Below are positions 27,964 through 37,500 of a stretch of DNA of 64,000 nt, piece by piece. Position 1 is the first letter of the stretch. Each line of letters starts with the position of its first letter. The translations under genes were made by a program, and so were the position numbers. A model generated the notes under the pieces. That model was not told the origin of the DNA and did not search any database. It saw only the letters and a list, made by a program, of their open reading frames with translations. Source of the stretch: [Mycobacterium] vasticus (lineage in GTDB: Bacteria > Actinomycetota > Actinomycetes > Mycobacteriales > Mycobacteriaceae); assembly GCF_020181595.1 (NCBI RefSeq), contig NZ_CP084028.1:760967-824966 (forward strand). Reading direction: 5' to 3'.

Positions 27964-28742
27964 CCGGAGAACACCGCCTTGCGCTTCTGCAGCATCGCCG
28001 CCGCACCTTCGAAGAAGTCCGGGGAGCCCAGCAACTCCACCTGGCCGGCCTTCTCGCGGGCCAGAGCGGCGTCGAGCGCGGCGAGGTTGGTGGCGTTGAG
28101 CGCCCGCTTGGTCAGCTCGATCGCCCGCCGGGGCCCGTGCGCCAGCTTCTCGGCTGCCGCATCGACCTGCGCGTCCAGCTCGGCGTCGGTGAGCACCGCG
28201 TTGATCAGACCGGCGTCCCGGGCGGCTGTGGCCGGCAGGCGTTCGCCGAGCAGTGCCATCTCGTTGGCCACGGCGCGCCCTGCAGCGGCGGCGATCAGCG
28301 CGGTGGTGCCGCCGTCGGGCATCAGGCCGATGTTGGTGAACGACAACAGGAAATAGGCGCTCTCGGCGGCGTAGATCAGGTCGGCGGCCAGGGCGATACC
28401 GACCCCGACGCCGGCGGCCGGTCCGTTGATCCGCGCGATCACCGGTACCGGGGCCTGTGCGATCGCGGTGACCAGCCGGCTGGCGCAGTCCATCACCTCT
28501 TCGGGGCCGACGCCGCCGGACATGGCCGACAGGTCGGCGCCGGTGCAGAACGCCTTGCCTTCGCCGGTGATCACGATGGCCCGCACGTCCGCGTCGTCGG
28601 CCGCTGCGGTGACGGTGTCGCCGAGGCCCGCCATGGTGGCGTAGTCGATCGCGTTGAGCCGGGCGGGATTGGTCAGCGTCACCCGCAGTATGCGACCGTC
28701 GCGGGTCGCGGTGAACTTTTCGGGCCCAGTGTCTGTGGCCAT
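27960..28742 (-). CDS. Enoyl-CoA hydratase/isomerase family protein
   Basis: 260 residues from ATG at 28742. Crotonase markers FCTGADLSAM (near 65-74) and INGPAAGVGVGIALAADL (about 104-121), then FTNIGLMPDGGTTALI, where an Asp stands in the place used by PaaG-type isomerases. It would hydrate or isomerise an unsaturated acyl-CoA. Upstream of and coupled to the fadD5-like gene. The 76-base gap to the divergent TetR gene holds TAAATTGTGGTTAACATTA (28769-28787), AT-rich and weakly dyad-symmetric, a possible operator. Confidence 0.87.
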   Translation of the reverse strand: MATDTGPEKFTATRDGRILRVTLTNPARLNAIDYATMAGLGDTVTAAADDADVRAIVITGEGKAFCTGADLSAMSGGVGPEEVMDCASRLVTAIAQAPVPVIARINGPAAGVGVGIALAADLIYAAESAYFLLSFTNIGLMPDGGTTALIAAAAGRAVANEMALLGERLPATAARDAGLINAVLTDAELDAQVDAAAEKLAHGPRRAIELTKRALNATNLAALDAALAREKAGQVELLGSPDFFEGAAAMLQKRKAVFSG

Positions 28743-28818
28743 GGCCAGCCTCCGATGATCTGAAACGTAAATTGTGGTTAACATTAGGGCGTCGTAGCGA
28801 GCTGTCAACTCCCAGGGG

Positions 28819-30018
28819 GTGAAGGTGGCCAGCCGCCCCAAGGACCGCAAGGCCCAGATCGTGCGGGCCGCGGCTCGGGCGTTCAGTGAGCGCGGCTATC
28901 ACGCGGTCGGTGTCGACGAGATCGCCGCCGAGGTCGGTATCTCCGGGCCTGCGCTCTACCGGCATTTCGCGAACAAGTACGCGCTGCTGGTCGCCACCGC
29001 GGAGTACACGGTGGAGGCGCTGGTGACCGCGGCCCGCGCCGCCGACGACCCGGCCCGGCCGGCGCCCGAACGCCTGCGTGCCATCACCGACGCACTGATC
29101 GAGACCACCATCGGCAAGCGCGGCGAGGGTGCCTTCTATCGGTGGGAGCGGCGGTATCTGCAGCCGCCGGATCGACGGCGTATCCGCACAAGTTATGACG
29201 CGCTGAACGCCGCCATCGCCGAACCGCTGGCCGCACTACGGCCCGGGCTGCCCGCTGCCGACACGGCGACCCTGGCCGCCGCCACACTGAGCGTCATCGG
29301 CAGCATCTCCGCGCACCGAACCCGGCTGTCCGCCGCCGCACTTGCCGAGCTGCTCGGCCAGCTGTGCTGGTCGGTGCTGCACGCCGAACTGCCGGCGCCC
29401 CCGTCCGGTCCGGTGCTGCGGCGGCCGCAGCGCGGGTTGCCGAGCACCTCCAAGCGTGAACGACTGCTGGCCGAGGCGATCCGGATGTTCGGGCAGCGGG
29501 GCTTCTACGAGGTGAGCATGGAGGAGATCGGTACCGCCGCGGGGCTGACCGGCTCCAGCGCCTACCGCTACTACCCGAGCAAGGCCGCGCTGCTGGCCGC
29601 GGCCTTTCATCGGGCCGGCGACCGGGTGCTGCACGCCATCACCGATGCGCTGGCCGAGTCGAGCAGCCCACGTCAGGCGGCCGTCGGCATCGCCGAACGC
29701 TATACCGCGCTGTCGTTCGCGGCGCCCGACCTGATCAACATCTACTTCGCCGAGTTCGCCAACCTGCCCGAACGCGACCGCACCGAGTTGCGCGGGCTGC
29801 AGCGCCAGAACGTCGACGAGTGGGCGCACCTGGTCACCCAGGTCGGATCAGCTCAGACCGAAGCGGTGTTCCGCGTCCACGCGGCCCTGGCACTCGTCGT
29901 CGATATCGGGCGTCTGGTCAACTTCGACGACACCGACGAACAGCGGTCCCGGATCCTCGCACTGATGGAGGCGGTGCTGTTCGGCTCAGCCGAGGTGGAA
30001 GATCACCTCAAGGGCTAG
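28819..30018 (+). CDS. Double TetR-family regulator (two fused repressor units)
   Basis: 399 residues with two complete TetR N-terminal helix-turn-helix domains: first at about 10-55 (IVRAAARAFSERGYHAVGVD, EVGISGPALYRHFANKYALL) and second at about 210-258 (LLAEAIRMFGQRGFYEVSME, AAGLTGSSAYRYYPSKAALL). Each is followed by a helical ligand domain. One chain thus carries the DNA-binding equipment of a dimer. GTG at 28819 follows AGGGGG. Divergent from echA-fadD, so it should repress that fatty-acid activation pair in response to an acyl-CoA. Confidence 0.9.
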   Translation: MKVASRPKDRKAQIVRAAARAFSERGYHAVGVDEIAAEVGISGPALYRHFANKYALLVATAEYTVEALVTAARAADDPARPAPERLRAITDALIETTIGKRGEGAFYRWERRYLQPPDRRRIRTSYDALNAAIAEPLAALRPGLPAADTATLAAATLSVIGSISAHRTRLSAAALAELLGQLCWSVLHAELPAPPSGPVLRRPQRGLPSTSKRERLLAEAIRMFGQRGFYEVSMEEIGTAAGLTGSSAYRYYPSKAALLAAAFHRAGDRVLHAITDALAESSSPRQAAVGIAERYTALSFAAPDLINIYFAEFANLPERDRTELRGLQRQNVDEWAHLVTQVGSAQTEAVFRVHAALALVVDIGRLVNFDDTDEQRSRILALMEAVLFGSAEVEDHLKG

Positions 30019-30084
30019 GAATCCGAAGACGAGCATTCCGATGATCGTCGCGACGGCGGGCAGTACCAACACGGGGTCTTTCAT
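29986..30084 (-). CDS. Possible 32-residue single-helix membrane peptide
   Basis: ATG at 30084, stop at 29986; the peptide reads MKDPVLVLPAVATIIGMLVF followed by GFLALEVIFHLG, a clean transmembrane helix with a charged N-end. It overlaps the 3' end of the double TetR gene on the opposite strand by 33 bases and has no clear RBS. It could equally be chance, since the region is short. Confidence 0.25.
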   Translation of the reverse strand: MKDPVLVLPAVATIIGMLVFGFLALEVIFHLG

Positions 30085-30201
30085 AGCTGCAGACCGTAAT
30101 CCAATCGCGGGTTGTGAAAACCCGAGAAGTGTTGGCGATCACTGCATCTGGGGACTTTGGTCCGTGAGCGGCAGCACGTACGGTCGAGCATGTGACCGCG
30201 G

Positions 30202-30555
30202 TCACGGATCCGGCGCCAGGCTGCCGTCCGGGGCGATGTGGGCGAAGATCTGCGCCAGCAGCGTCACGATGTGCGGGTCGTCCACCGTGTAGATGTGGTG
30301 GCGGCCTTCCTTGCGTGCGCTGACCAATCCGGCCAGCCGCAGTTTGGTCAGGTGCTGGCTCATGGTGGCGATATTGATGCCGGCGCGCTCGGCCAGCGTG
30401 GTCACGTCGTAGCTGCCCTGGGCGGCCAGCCACATGACGTGCAGGCGAGCCGGACTGCTCAGCAGCCCGAACGTGCTGGCAGCCGAGGAGAGTTGGGGGC
30501 GGGTGGGTTCATCTTCGGGTAGCCGTTCTTCTGGTTTCGCCATCTCGCCATTCAT
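30202..30555 (-). CDS. ArsR/SmtB-family metal-sensing repressor
   Basis: 117 residues from ATG at 30555, preceded by GAGGGTGGG. Winged helix about 30-92 (DVTTLAERAGINIATMSQHLTKLRLAGLV, then KEGRHHIYTV). In the C-terminal helix alpha-5 the residues Asp93, His95, His106 and Asp110 reproduce the D-x-H ... H pattern of the SmtB/CzrA zinc site; there are no cysteines, so alpha-3N-type cadmium/lead sensing is unlikely. Zn2+, Ni2+ or Co2+ is the expected signal. Divergent from a large P-type ATPase gene it probably represses. Confidence 0.88.
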   Translation of the reverse strand: MNGEMAKPEERLPEDEPTRPQLSSAASTFGLLSSPARLHVMWLAAQGSYDVTTLAERAGINIATMSQHLTKLRLAGLVSARKEGRHHIYTVDDPHIVTLLAQIFAHIAPDGSLAPDP

Positions 30556-30594
30556 TTTGACCCACCCTCGACGACAGGATTCGGCGAACAACAC

Positions 30595-30613
30595 ATTCGC
30601 ATAGTTGCGTAAT
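30595..30613. promoter_or_regulatory. Imperfect palindrome in ArsR/ATPase divergent promoter
   Basis: ATTCGCA (30595-30601), TAGT spacer, TGCGTAAT (30606-30613): the CGCA/TGCG arms match exactly and the outer ATT/AAT match with one bulged base. The site lies 40 bases upstream of the ArsR start and about 80 upstream of the ATPase start. Plausible ArsR operator. Confidence 0.45.
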
Positions 30614-30694
30614 CATCAAAGTATCGGTCAGAATTGCAGCTTCCGCCGTGCAGGTCCACCACCCTGCCGCCAGATCGCACGATTGGTAGCTGTC

Positions 30695-33600
30695 TTGAAC
30701 CCGATATCGCTGATGCTCCGAGGCGCCCGGCTGCTCTCCGGTGAGGCCACCACCGCGTCGCTGACCCGGCGCTGCTGGCGCGGCGAAGACCGCGCATGGA
30801 TAGAGGTGCGTGGGCTGGCCGACGCCGACGGCACCGAGCTCGGGCAGCGCGTCCTCGATGCACTGCTCGCCCAGCCCGGGGTGCTCAAGGTGCGTATCAA
30901 CCGGCAGCTGTCGCGGGTCGTGGTGGAGCTGACCGACGACACCACCCTCAAGGACCTGTGCGGCCTGATCGACGACACCGAACGTCTGCACCGTCGTGGC
31001 GGCGGCAGCGCACCGGTCAGCCTGCCCGGCGACGGCCTGATGCTGCTCGCCAGGGGCATGATGGTCGGCGCTCACGCCGCCGGGCTGGCCGTCGCGGTCG
31101 TCGGCTGGACGCTGCGGCTGCCGCAGGCGCCGATGGCCGTCGACGCGGTGGCGACCTTCGCCAACTACCAGCCGTGGCTGCGCCGCGGGCTGGCCGAGCG
31201 GATCGGTACCGGGCCGGCCGACACGGTGCTGTCGCTGATCTCCGTCGGCGCGCGCATCGCCATGCTGTCACCGGCGAACCTGGCGGTGGACTTAGCGCTG
31301 CAGGGCGTCAAAGCCGCCGAAGCCGAGGCCGCGGAGCAGGCCTGGAGCCGTCACGAGCCGCTGCTGGCCCGGCATGCCGGCCAACCCGACCTGCACCTGC
31401 CGTCGCGCCCGGTGCCGATGCCCGAGGGGTCGGCCGCCCGGCACGGCAGGCGGATGGCTTACGCGCAGCTGCTCGGCGCCGGCGTGGTGGGCGTCATCAC
31501 CCGCAACGTCACGATGGCCGCGACCGCGACCGTGGTGACCGCCCCAAAGGCCATGCGCATCACCACCGAATCGTTCGCCGCGACATTGAGCCGATCGTTG
31601 GTCGAGCAGCACTCGGCGTTGCCGCTGAACTCCGAGGGACTGCGCCGGCTGGACCGCATCGATGCGGTGCTGCTCGACCCGCGGCTGTTCTGCCAGGCCG
31701 GCGCGCACCACCCGCTGGCGGCCGCCCTGCTCGGGGAGGCCAGGGCGTCCGGCGTGCAACTGATCACGCTGGACGTCCCCGAGCTCGGTGAGCTGCGCCC
31801 GGCGTTCGAGGAACTCGCGCCCGTCGATCAAGACCGCGAAGACTTCGACGACGCGCTGGCCGCCGCCCTGACCGGCCTGCAACAGGCCGGCCGCACGGTG
31901 GCGGTGGTGTCGTCGACCGCCGCGCAAGCACTGTGCTCGGCCGACGTCGGCGTGGGCGTGCTGGCCGAAGACACCGTCCCTCCTTTCACTGCCGACCTGC
32001 TGCTGCCCGACCTGGCCGGCGTCTGGCGGGTGCTGCACGCCCTGCCGAGGGCCCGCGCGGCCACCGAACGCGGCATCTCGATCTCCACCGGCGCATCGGC
32101 GCTCGGTGCCCTGCTGATGGTTCCCGGTGTCCGGGGCTTCCGGGGCGGACCAGTAGTCCGGGGCAATGGAAGCACCGGCCCGATCACCGCCGGCGCCGCC
32201 GCCGGACTCGTGTCGGGATACCTGCTGGCCCGGCAGGTGGCCCGCACCCCGCAACCACGCCCCGCGCCGAACCACGACTGGCACGCCATGCCGATCGAGG
32301 CGGTCCGCGAGATGCTGCCGGCCCCTGACCTCGGTGCGATGGCCGCCGAGGCAGAGGCGCCGCCGAGCATGGTGTGGCAGTTCGCCAAGGCCGTGCGCGC
32401 CGAACTGTCCGATCCGCTGATGCCGGTGCTCGCGCTGTGCTCGACGGCCACCGCGATGCTGGGCTCGCCGATCGACGCGCTGATGGTCAGCACCGTGCTG
32501 GTGGGCAACTGCATGCTTGCGGCCGGTCAACAGTTGCAGGCCGAGAACCGGCTCAACCGGCTGCTGGCCCAGCAGACCCCGCCGGCGCGCACCGTCGCCG
32601 CCGGGTCCTACGTGGACGTCGTCGCCGACCGGTTGCTGCCCGGCACGCTGATCGAGATCCGCAGCAATGAGGTGGTGCCGGCCGACGCCCGGCTGATCGA
32701 GGCCACCGATCTGGAAGTCGACGAGTCTTCGCTCACCGGTGAGTCCCTGTCGGTGGACAAGCAGATTGAGGCCGTGGCGCCCGGCGCCGAACTCGCCGAC
32801 CGCAGTTGCATGCTCTACGCGGGTACGACGGTCGTCGCCGGTACCGCGGTCGCGGTGGTCACCGCCGTCGGTGCCGACTCCCAGGCCCGCCGGGCCGCCG
32901 AACTGGCCGCCGGGGATCTGCCGGTGGTGGGCCTGCAGCACCAGCTGAGCCGGCTGATGGCCCGCGCATTCCCGGCCAGCGCGGCCGGCGGAGCGATGGT
33001 GGGGGTGCTGGGCATGCTGCGCGGCGGCGGCCTGAAGCTGGCGCTGGGCAACGCGATCGCCGTTGCGGTGGCCGCCGTCCCCGAGGGCATGCCGTTGATG
33101 GCGACCCTGGCCCAGCACGCCTCGGCGCAACGCCTCACCGACACCGGCGCGCTGGTCCGCATTCCGCGGTCGGTGGAGGCGCTCGGTCGCGTCGAAGTGG
33201 TCTGCTTCGACAAGACCGGCACGCTCAGTGAGAACCGGCTTCGGGTCACCCGGGTGCATCCGGTGGCGGGGCACGCCGACGACGACGTGCTGCGCGCCGC
33301 GGCCAACGCCGCCCCCGCGCCAGAAGGCGTAGTGCAGGCGCACGCCACCGACCAGGCCGTCACCGAAGCTGCCGCCGGCATCTCCGGCGGCCAACCGCTG
33401 TGGACGACGACGGATGCGCACCTGCCGTTCCGTTCCGGCCGGGCGTTCTCGGCGTCGGTCTCGGGCAACGACCTGATGGTCAAGGGCGCCCCGGAAGTGG
33501 TGTTGGCAGCCTGCAAGGGCCTGGGCCCGGACATCACCGAGACGGTGGCCGAACTCGCCGCCGGTGGACTGCGGGTGATCGCGGTGGCGCAGCGCCGGCT

Positions 33601-34867
33601 CACCGCCGCCCAGGCCGCGGCGATCAAGACCGACCCGGACGGCATCACCGCACTGTGCGCCGCCGGGTTGTCGCTGACCGGTTTCCTCGGCATCGCCGAC
33701 ACCCCGCGCGCCGAGGCGCCGCAACTGCTGGCCGAGCTGGCCGAGCGCGGCGTCGGCATCCGGCTGATCACCGGGGATCACCCCGTCACCGCAACCGCCA
33801 TCGCCGCCGAACTGGGCGTGCCGGTCCGGCCCGACCAGGTCATCACCGGCGCGGAATGGAACGCGTGCTCGCGCAAGCAGCAGGAGCGGGCGGTGGCCGA
33901 GCGGGTGATCTTCGCCCGGATGTCACCGGAGAACAAGGTTCAGGTGGTGCAGACCCTGGAGCGCAGCGGAACGGTGTGCGCCATGGTCGGCGACGGCGCC
34001 AACGACGCGGCGGCGATCCGGGCGGCCAGCGTGGGACTCGGCGTTGTCGCCCGCGGCAGCGACTCCGCGCACACGACCGCCGACATCGTGCTGACCGACG
34101 GCCGGATCGGCGCCCTGGTGGACGCCATCGACGAGGGCCGGCGACTGTGGCGCGGGGTGCAGCTGGCGGTCACCGGACTGCTCGGCGGGAACGTCGGCGA
34201 GGTGATCTTCGGCGTCATCGGCACCGCGTTGACCGGCAGTTCGCCGTTGAACAACCGCCAGTTGCTGCTGATGAACATGCTGACCGACGCGCTGCCGGCC
34301 ACCGCCGTCGCGGTCAGCACTCCGGCCGGCCCGGCGCAGCGGGTGGTGCACGGTATCGACGAACGCAGCCTGATGCGCGCGGTCGTGGTGCGTGGCGCCA
34401 TCACCGGGGCGGCGGCCAGTGCGGCGTGGGGGATGGCCCGCATGACCGGTCTGATGGGCGGCCCGCAGCGCGCGGCGACGGTCGCACTGATCACGCTGGT
34501 GACCACCGAGCTGGCTCAGACCCTGGTGGACTCACACGCACCACTGGTGTGGCTCACCGCGGCCGGGTCGTTCGCGGCCTTCGCGGCGATGATCAGTGTG
34601 CCCGGGATCAGCCAGTTCCTTGGTTGTGTCCCGATCGGCCCGCTGGGTTGGATGCAGGCGCTCGGCGCGACCGGCGCCGCGGTCCTGGGGATCGCGGTGG
34701 CCCCGCAGCTGCTGCCGGAGACGTGGCTCGTCGTGGAGCCCGAGGCCGACGGACCGACTGACGAGGGACCGACTGCCGCCGTGCAGGTGCTGCGCCCGGT
34801 GCCGGATCTGGTTTCGGTTGCTGCGGCCGGTGATGCGTCTACGGTATTGGCCAGCAACTCACACTGA
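30695..34867 (+). CDS. Large cation-transporting P-type ATPase, CtpH/CtpI-like
   Basis: About 1390 residues; the start is uncertain (TTG at 30695 chosen, with TTG 30605, TTG 30683 and ATG 30713 as alternatives). The N-terminal 330 residues hold a degenerate HMA-like segment (GVLKVRINRQLSRVVVELTD) and extra helices. The pump core follows: LTGESLSVD near 680, phosphorylation site CFDKTGTLSENR (Asp near 839), hinge GDGANDAAAI near 1099, and C-terminal helices. The total length is close to mycobacterial CtpH/CtpI (about 1540-1630 aa). The exported or imported metal is unknown; the divergent ArsR with an alpha-5 metal site points to a transition metal. Confidence 0.85.
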   Translation: MNPISLMLRGARLLSGEATTASLTRRCWRGEDRAWIEVRGLADADGTELGQRVLDALLAQPGVLKVRINRQLSRVVVELTDDTTLKDLCGLIDDTERLHRRGGGSAPVSLPGDGLMLLARGMMVGAHAAGLAVAVVGWTLRLPQAPMAVDAVATFANYQPWLRRGLAERIGTGPADTVLSLISVGARIAMLSPANLAVDLALQGVKAAEAEAAEQAWSRHEPLLARHAGQPDLHLPSRPVPMPEGSAARHGRRMAYAQLLGAGVVGVITRNVTMAATATVVTAPKAMRITTESFAATLSRSLVEQHSALPLNSEGLRRLDRIDAVLLDPRLFCQAGAHHPLAAALLGEARASGVQLITLDVPELGELRPAFEELAPVDQDREDFDDALAAALTGLQQAGRTVAVVSSTAAQALCSADVGVGVLAEDTVPPFTADLLLPDLAGVWRVLHALPRARAATERGISISTGASALGALLMVPGVRGFRGGPVVRGNGSTGPITAGAAAGLVSGYLLARQVARTPQPRPAPNHDWHAMPIEAVREMLPAPDLGAMAAEAEAPPSMVWQFAKAVRAELSDPLMPVLALCSTATAMLGSPIDALMVSTVLVGNCMLAAGQQLQAENRLNRLLAQQTPPARTVAAGSYVDVVADRLLPGTLIEIRSNEVVPADARLIEATDLEVDESSLTGESLSVDKQIEAVAPGAELADRSCMLYAGTTVVAGTAVAVVTAVGADSQARRAAELAAGDLPVVGLQHQLSRLMARAFPASAAGGAMVGVLGMLRGGGLKLALGNAIAVAVAAVPEGMPLMATLAQHASAQRLTDTGALVRIPRSVEALGRVEVVCFDKTGTLSENRLRVTRVHPVAGHADDDVLRAAANAAPAPEGVVQAHATDQAVTEAAAGISGGQPLWTTTDAHLPFRSGRAFSASVSGNDLMVKGAPEVVLAACKGLGPDITETVAELAAGGLRVIAVAQRRLTAAQAAAIKTDPDGITALCAAGLSLTGFLGIADTPRAEAPQLLAELAERGVGIRLITGDHPVTATAIAAELGVPVRPDQVITGAEWNACSRKQQERAVAERVIFARMSPENKVQVVQTLERSGTVCAMVGDGANDAAAIRAASVGLGVVARGSDSAHTTADIVLTDGRIGALVDAIDEGRRLWRGVQLAVTGLLGGNVGEVIFGVIGTALTGSSPLNNRQLLLMNMLTDALPATAVAVSTPAGPAQRVVHGIDERSLMRAVVVRGAITGAAASAAWGMARMTGLMGGPQRAATVALITLVTTELAQTLVDSHAPLVWLTAAGSFAAFAAMISVPGISQFLGCVPIGPLGWMQALGATGAAVLGIAVAPQLLPETWLVVEPEADGPTDEGPTAAVQVLRPVPDLVSVAAAGDASTVLASNSH

Positions 34868-34892
34868 CCCAGCTGACCCGCGGAGGCGTCAC

Positions 34893-35294
34893 ATGCACCC
34901 GTTCCGGCAAGCCGTCGAAGCCCGCGATACCGCGGCCATGGAGGCCCTGCTCTCCGAGGATGTGGTGTTCACCAGCCCGGTGGCGTTCAAGCCGTATCAG
35001 GGCAAGGCGATCACCGCGGCGATCCTTCGCGGTGTGATGCGGGTATTCGAGGACTTCCGGTACATCCGGGAGATCGGCGACGACGCTGCGGCCGACCACG
35101 CCCTGGTGTTCGAGGCCACGGTGGCCGGAAAGCGGCTCACCGGATGCGATTTCCTGCACATCGACGCCGACGGCAAGATCGATGACCTGATGGTGATGGT
35201 GCGGCCGCTGTCGGCGGCCACCGCGCTCGCCGAGGCGATGGGGGCGCAGTTCGAGCAGATCACCCGCGAGGCCGCGTCAGCCGGCCGCCGGTGA
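34893..35294 (+). CDS. SnoaL-like NTF2-fold protein
   Basis: 133 residues from ATG at 34893, with CGGAGG upstream. NTF2 pattern: [34 protein letters not shown] then [39 protein letters not shown] small ligand-binding or isomerase fold of unknown substrate. It follows the ATPase gene by 26 bases, so co-transcription is possible, and its end overlaps the convergent PPE gene by 18 bases. Confidence 0.8.
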   Translation: MHPFRQAVEARDTAAMEALLSEDVVFTSPVAFKPYQGKAITAAILRGVMRVFEDFRYIREIGDDAAADHALVFEATVAGKRLTGCDFLHIDADGKIDDLMVMVRPLSAATALAEAMGAQFEQITREAASAGRR

Positions 35295-36287
35295 TCGGGG
35301 TATGACGCTGGGCCGGCGCAGTTTCGCCGCCGCGGTGTTGGCGCCGCGCCCGGCCAGGGTGCCCAGCATCGCTTCGCCGAACACACCCGGCGGCAGCGGA
35401 GAGGCCATCGCCGGCGCGGTCATCGGGCTGCCGGTACTCGCCAGGACGGCCCGGTTGGGTGTCGGCGCGGCCTCGACTGCCGCCCAGCCCGGCGGTACCG
35501 ACAGCGCGCCGGCCAGGCTGGCCCGGCCGGTCAACGCCGCAGCCACCGGGCCGGCCGTGCCCGCGAGGAACGGCCCGATGCCCTGGTGCTCGTCGCGCAT
35601 CGCATTGACCGCCAGCGCGTGGTTGGTGGTATGGATGGAGAGCCCCGAGAACGACGAACTCGTCGTCGACGCCGCCGCGCTGGTCAGCGACGGGACATCC
35701 AGCGCGATCGAGAGCAGCGTGGACGGATCCAGCGCTGCGGCCGGAGCGGGTGCCGTCACGGTGGGCGCCGCGGTGAACGGCGCCAAGGTCGAGGCGCTCG
35801 ACGCCGACGCGGCGTAGCTGTGCATCGCGACGGCGTCCTGGGCCCACATCCGCTCGTAGTCGGCTTCGGTGGCCGCGATCGCCGGACTGTTCTGCCCGAA
35901 GAAGTTGGTGGCGACCAGCGTCGTCAACCGCAGCCGGTTGGCCGCTATCAGCGGCGGCGAGACGGTGGCCGCCCACGCGGTCTGATACGCCGTCGCCGCG
36001 GCCCGGACCTGCACGGCGGTCTGTTCGGCCTGCCCGGCGGTCGCGTGCAGCCAGTCGACGTACCGACCGGCGGCGCCGGCCATCGTCGCCGATGACGGGC
36101 CGCGCCAGCTGTCGGTGGACAGTCCGGCGACCACCGAGCGGTAGGCCGCCGCGGACGTGCTCAGCTCGCGGGCCAGCTGATCCCAGCCGGTGGCTGCCGC
36201 CAGCAGCGGCCCACTGCCCGGTCCGGCGTACATCCGGCCCGAGTTGATCTCCGGTGGCACGGCACCGAAATCCATATCGAAGTTCAT
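35277..36287 (-). CDS. PPE-family protein (SVP subfamily)
   Basis: 336 residues from ATG at 36287. The PPE domain (about 1-180) starts [20 protein letters not shown], with the WxG-like turn SWRGPSS and [21 protein letters not shown]. The C-terminal part has GALSVPPGW (the GxxSVPxxW subfamily marker) and ends in [14 protein letters not shown] proteins are exported by ESX systems, usually with a PE partner. No PE or ESX gene is here. It follows a second PPE gene 41 bases upstream, likely the same transcript. Confidence 0.93.
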   Translation of the reverse strand: MNFDMDFGAVPPEINSGRMYAGPGSGPLLAAATGWDQLARELSTSAAAYRSVVAGLSTDSWRGPSSATMAGAAGRYVDWLHATAGQAEQTAVQVRAAATAYQTAWAATVSPPLIAANRLRLTTLVATNFFGQNSPAIAATEADYERMWAQDAVAMHSYAASASSASTLAPFTAAPTVTAPAPAAALDPSTLLSIALDVPSLTSAAASTTSSSFSGLSIHTTNHALAVNAMRDEHQGIGPFLAGTAGPVAAALTGRASLAGALSVPPGWAAVEAAPTPNRAVLASTGSPMTAPAMASPLPPGVFGEAMLGTLAGRGANTAAAKLRRPSVIPRSPAAG

Positions 36288-36328
36288 GGCGCGGGCATCC
36301 TTTCCTGATCGATTCCGGGTTATGCGCG

Positions 36329-37324
36329 TCAGCCGGCGGCCGGGGAGCGCACGATGATCGGTTTGCTCTTGGCACGCGAAGGCGGGGGACCGTCGCGGGA
36401 CAGCGTTCCCAGCACGGACTGGCTGAACACGCTGCCGCAACCGGCGGGGTCGGCCGGGGCGGCGCTGAGGACCGGGCCCGGCAGTGTTGATCCGGTCGGC
36501 CGCAGCTCGGGTGCGGCGGAAAACCACGACGGTGGCGCCGAGAGCTTGCCGACCAACCCGGCTCGGCCCCACGCGGCGGAGACCCAGGCGCCGACCGCGG
36601 CCAGGCGGGCGCCCGACGGAAACGATGTGCCTGGTTCGGCGGCTTCCTGGGCGGCGAGCCGCATGTTGACGGTGTAGATTCCCCGACCCGAGGTGACGGC
36701 GTTCGCCGAGGACAGCGCGGAGTTCGTCACGTTCGGGACGTGTTCGAGGATCTGCGCCAGTGGCGAGGACAACACTGTTTGAAGCTGCGACGAGGCCGGA
36801 TCAGCGGCCTGCGGTGGCTGATGGAACGCGGGCAACACCGATGCAAGCGACGATGATTCGGCATAGAGGTACATCGCGGTGGCGTCCTGCAGCCACATCT
36901 GCGCGTAGTGCGCCTCGGCTGCGGCGATGGCCGCGGCGTTCTGCCCGAAGAAGTTGGTGGCGACCAGGGCCGCCAACAGGCTGCGGTTGGCCGCGATCAC
37001 CGGCGGTGGAACCGTCATCGCGAAGGCCAGCTCGAAGGCGGTAGCCGCAGCTCGGGCCTGCCCGGCGATCTCAGCGGCGCCCGTGGCCGTGCCATGCAGC
37101 CATGCCACGAACGGTGTCACCGCCGCCGTCATCGCCACCGAGGTCGGCCCCAACCAGGAATTCGTGGCCAACTCCGAGGTGACTGCCGCGTATCCGTTTG
37201 CGGCAGTGGATAATTCCGCGGACAGAACGTCCCATGCCGCCGCGGCGGTCAGCAATGGCCCAGCGCCCGGTCCGAGATACATTCGCCCGGAGTTGATTTC
37301 CGGTGGCAGCGCGCCAAAGTCCAT
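36329..37324 (-). CDS. PPE-family protein (SVP-like subfamily)
   Basis: 331 residues from ATG at 37324, with GGAAGG upstream. PPE domain: [61 protein letters not shown]. The C-terminal subfamily marker reads GKLSAPPSW (SAP instead of SVP), and the end [11 protein letters not shown] parallels its neighbour. The two are tandem paralogues. The 175-base region upstream to the next gene holds no other gene. Confidence 0.92.
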   Translation of the reverse strand: MDFGALPPEINSGRMYLGPGAGPLLTAAAAWDVLSAELSTAANGYAAVTSELATNSWLGPTSVAMTAAVTPFVAWLHGTATGAAEIAGQARAAATAFELAFAMTVPPPVIAANRSLLAALVATNFFGQNAAAIAAAEAHYAQMWLQDATAMYLYAESSSLASVLPAFHQPPQAADPASSQLQTVLSSPLAQILEHVPNVTNSALSSANAVTSGRGIYTVNMRLAAQEAAEPGTSFPSGARLAAVGAWVSAAWGRAGLVGKLSAPPSWFSAAPELRPTGSTLPGPVLSAAPADPAGCGSVFSQSVLGTLSRDGPPPSRAKSKPIIVRSPAAG

Positions 37325-37500
37325 CCGGCACCGCCTTCCACCACGAATCAATCGGGGTAGAAGCTATTAGCCCCGATACGGCGGTCAAAGGCGAGCTTCA
37401 TCGCCTGGTGAAATCGATCCTACCCCCGGGGCGGGTGAAACGGCAGTGATCCGGGTGCCACAATCGAACCGGCTATCCGACCACCGCTCCAGGAGAGACC

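Noticed and set aside
28769..28787. TAAATTGTGGTTAACATTA as a perfect TetR operator.
   Set aside because: Only weak dyad symmetry; kept as a possible asymmetric site in the hydratase entry but not listed as an operator on its own.
31292..33781. An 829-codon antisense frame inside the P-type ATPase gene.
   Set aside because: Composition (Gln, His, Gly, Arg) is that of a shadow frame; the plus strand has intact TGES, DKTGT and GDGAND motifs.
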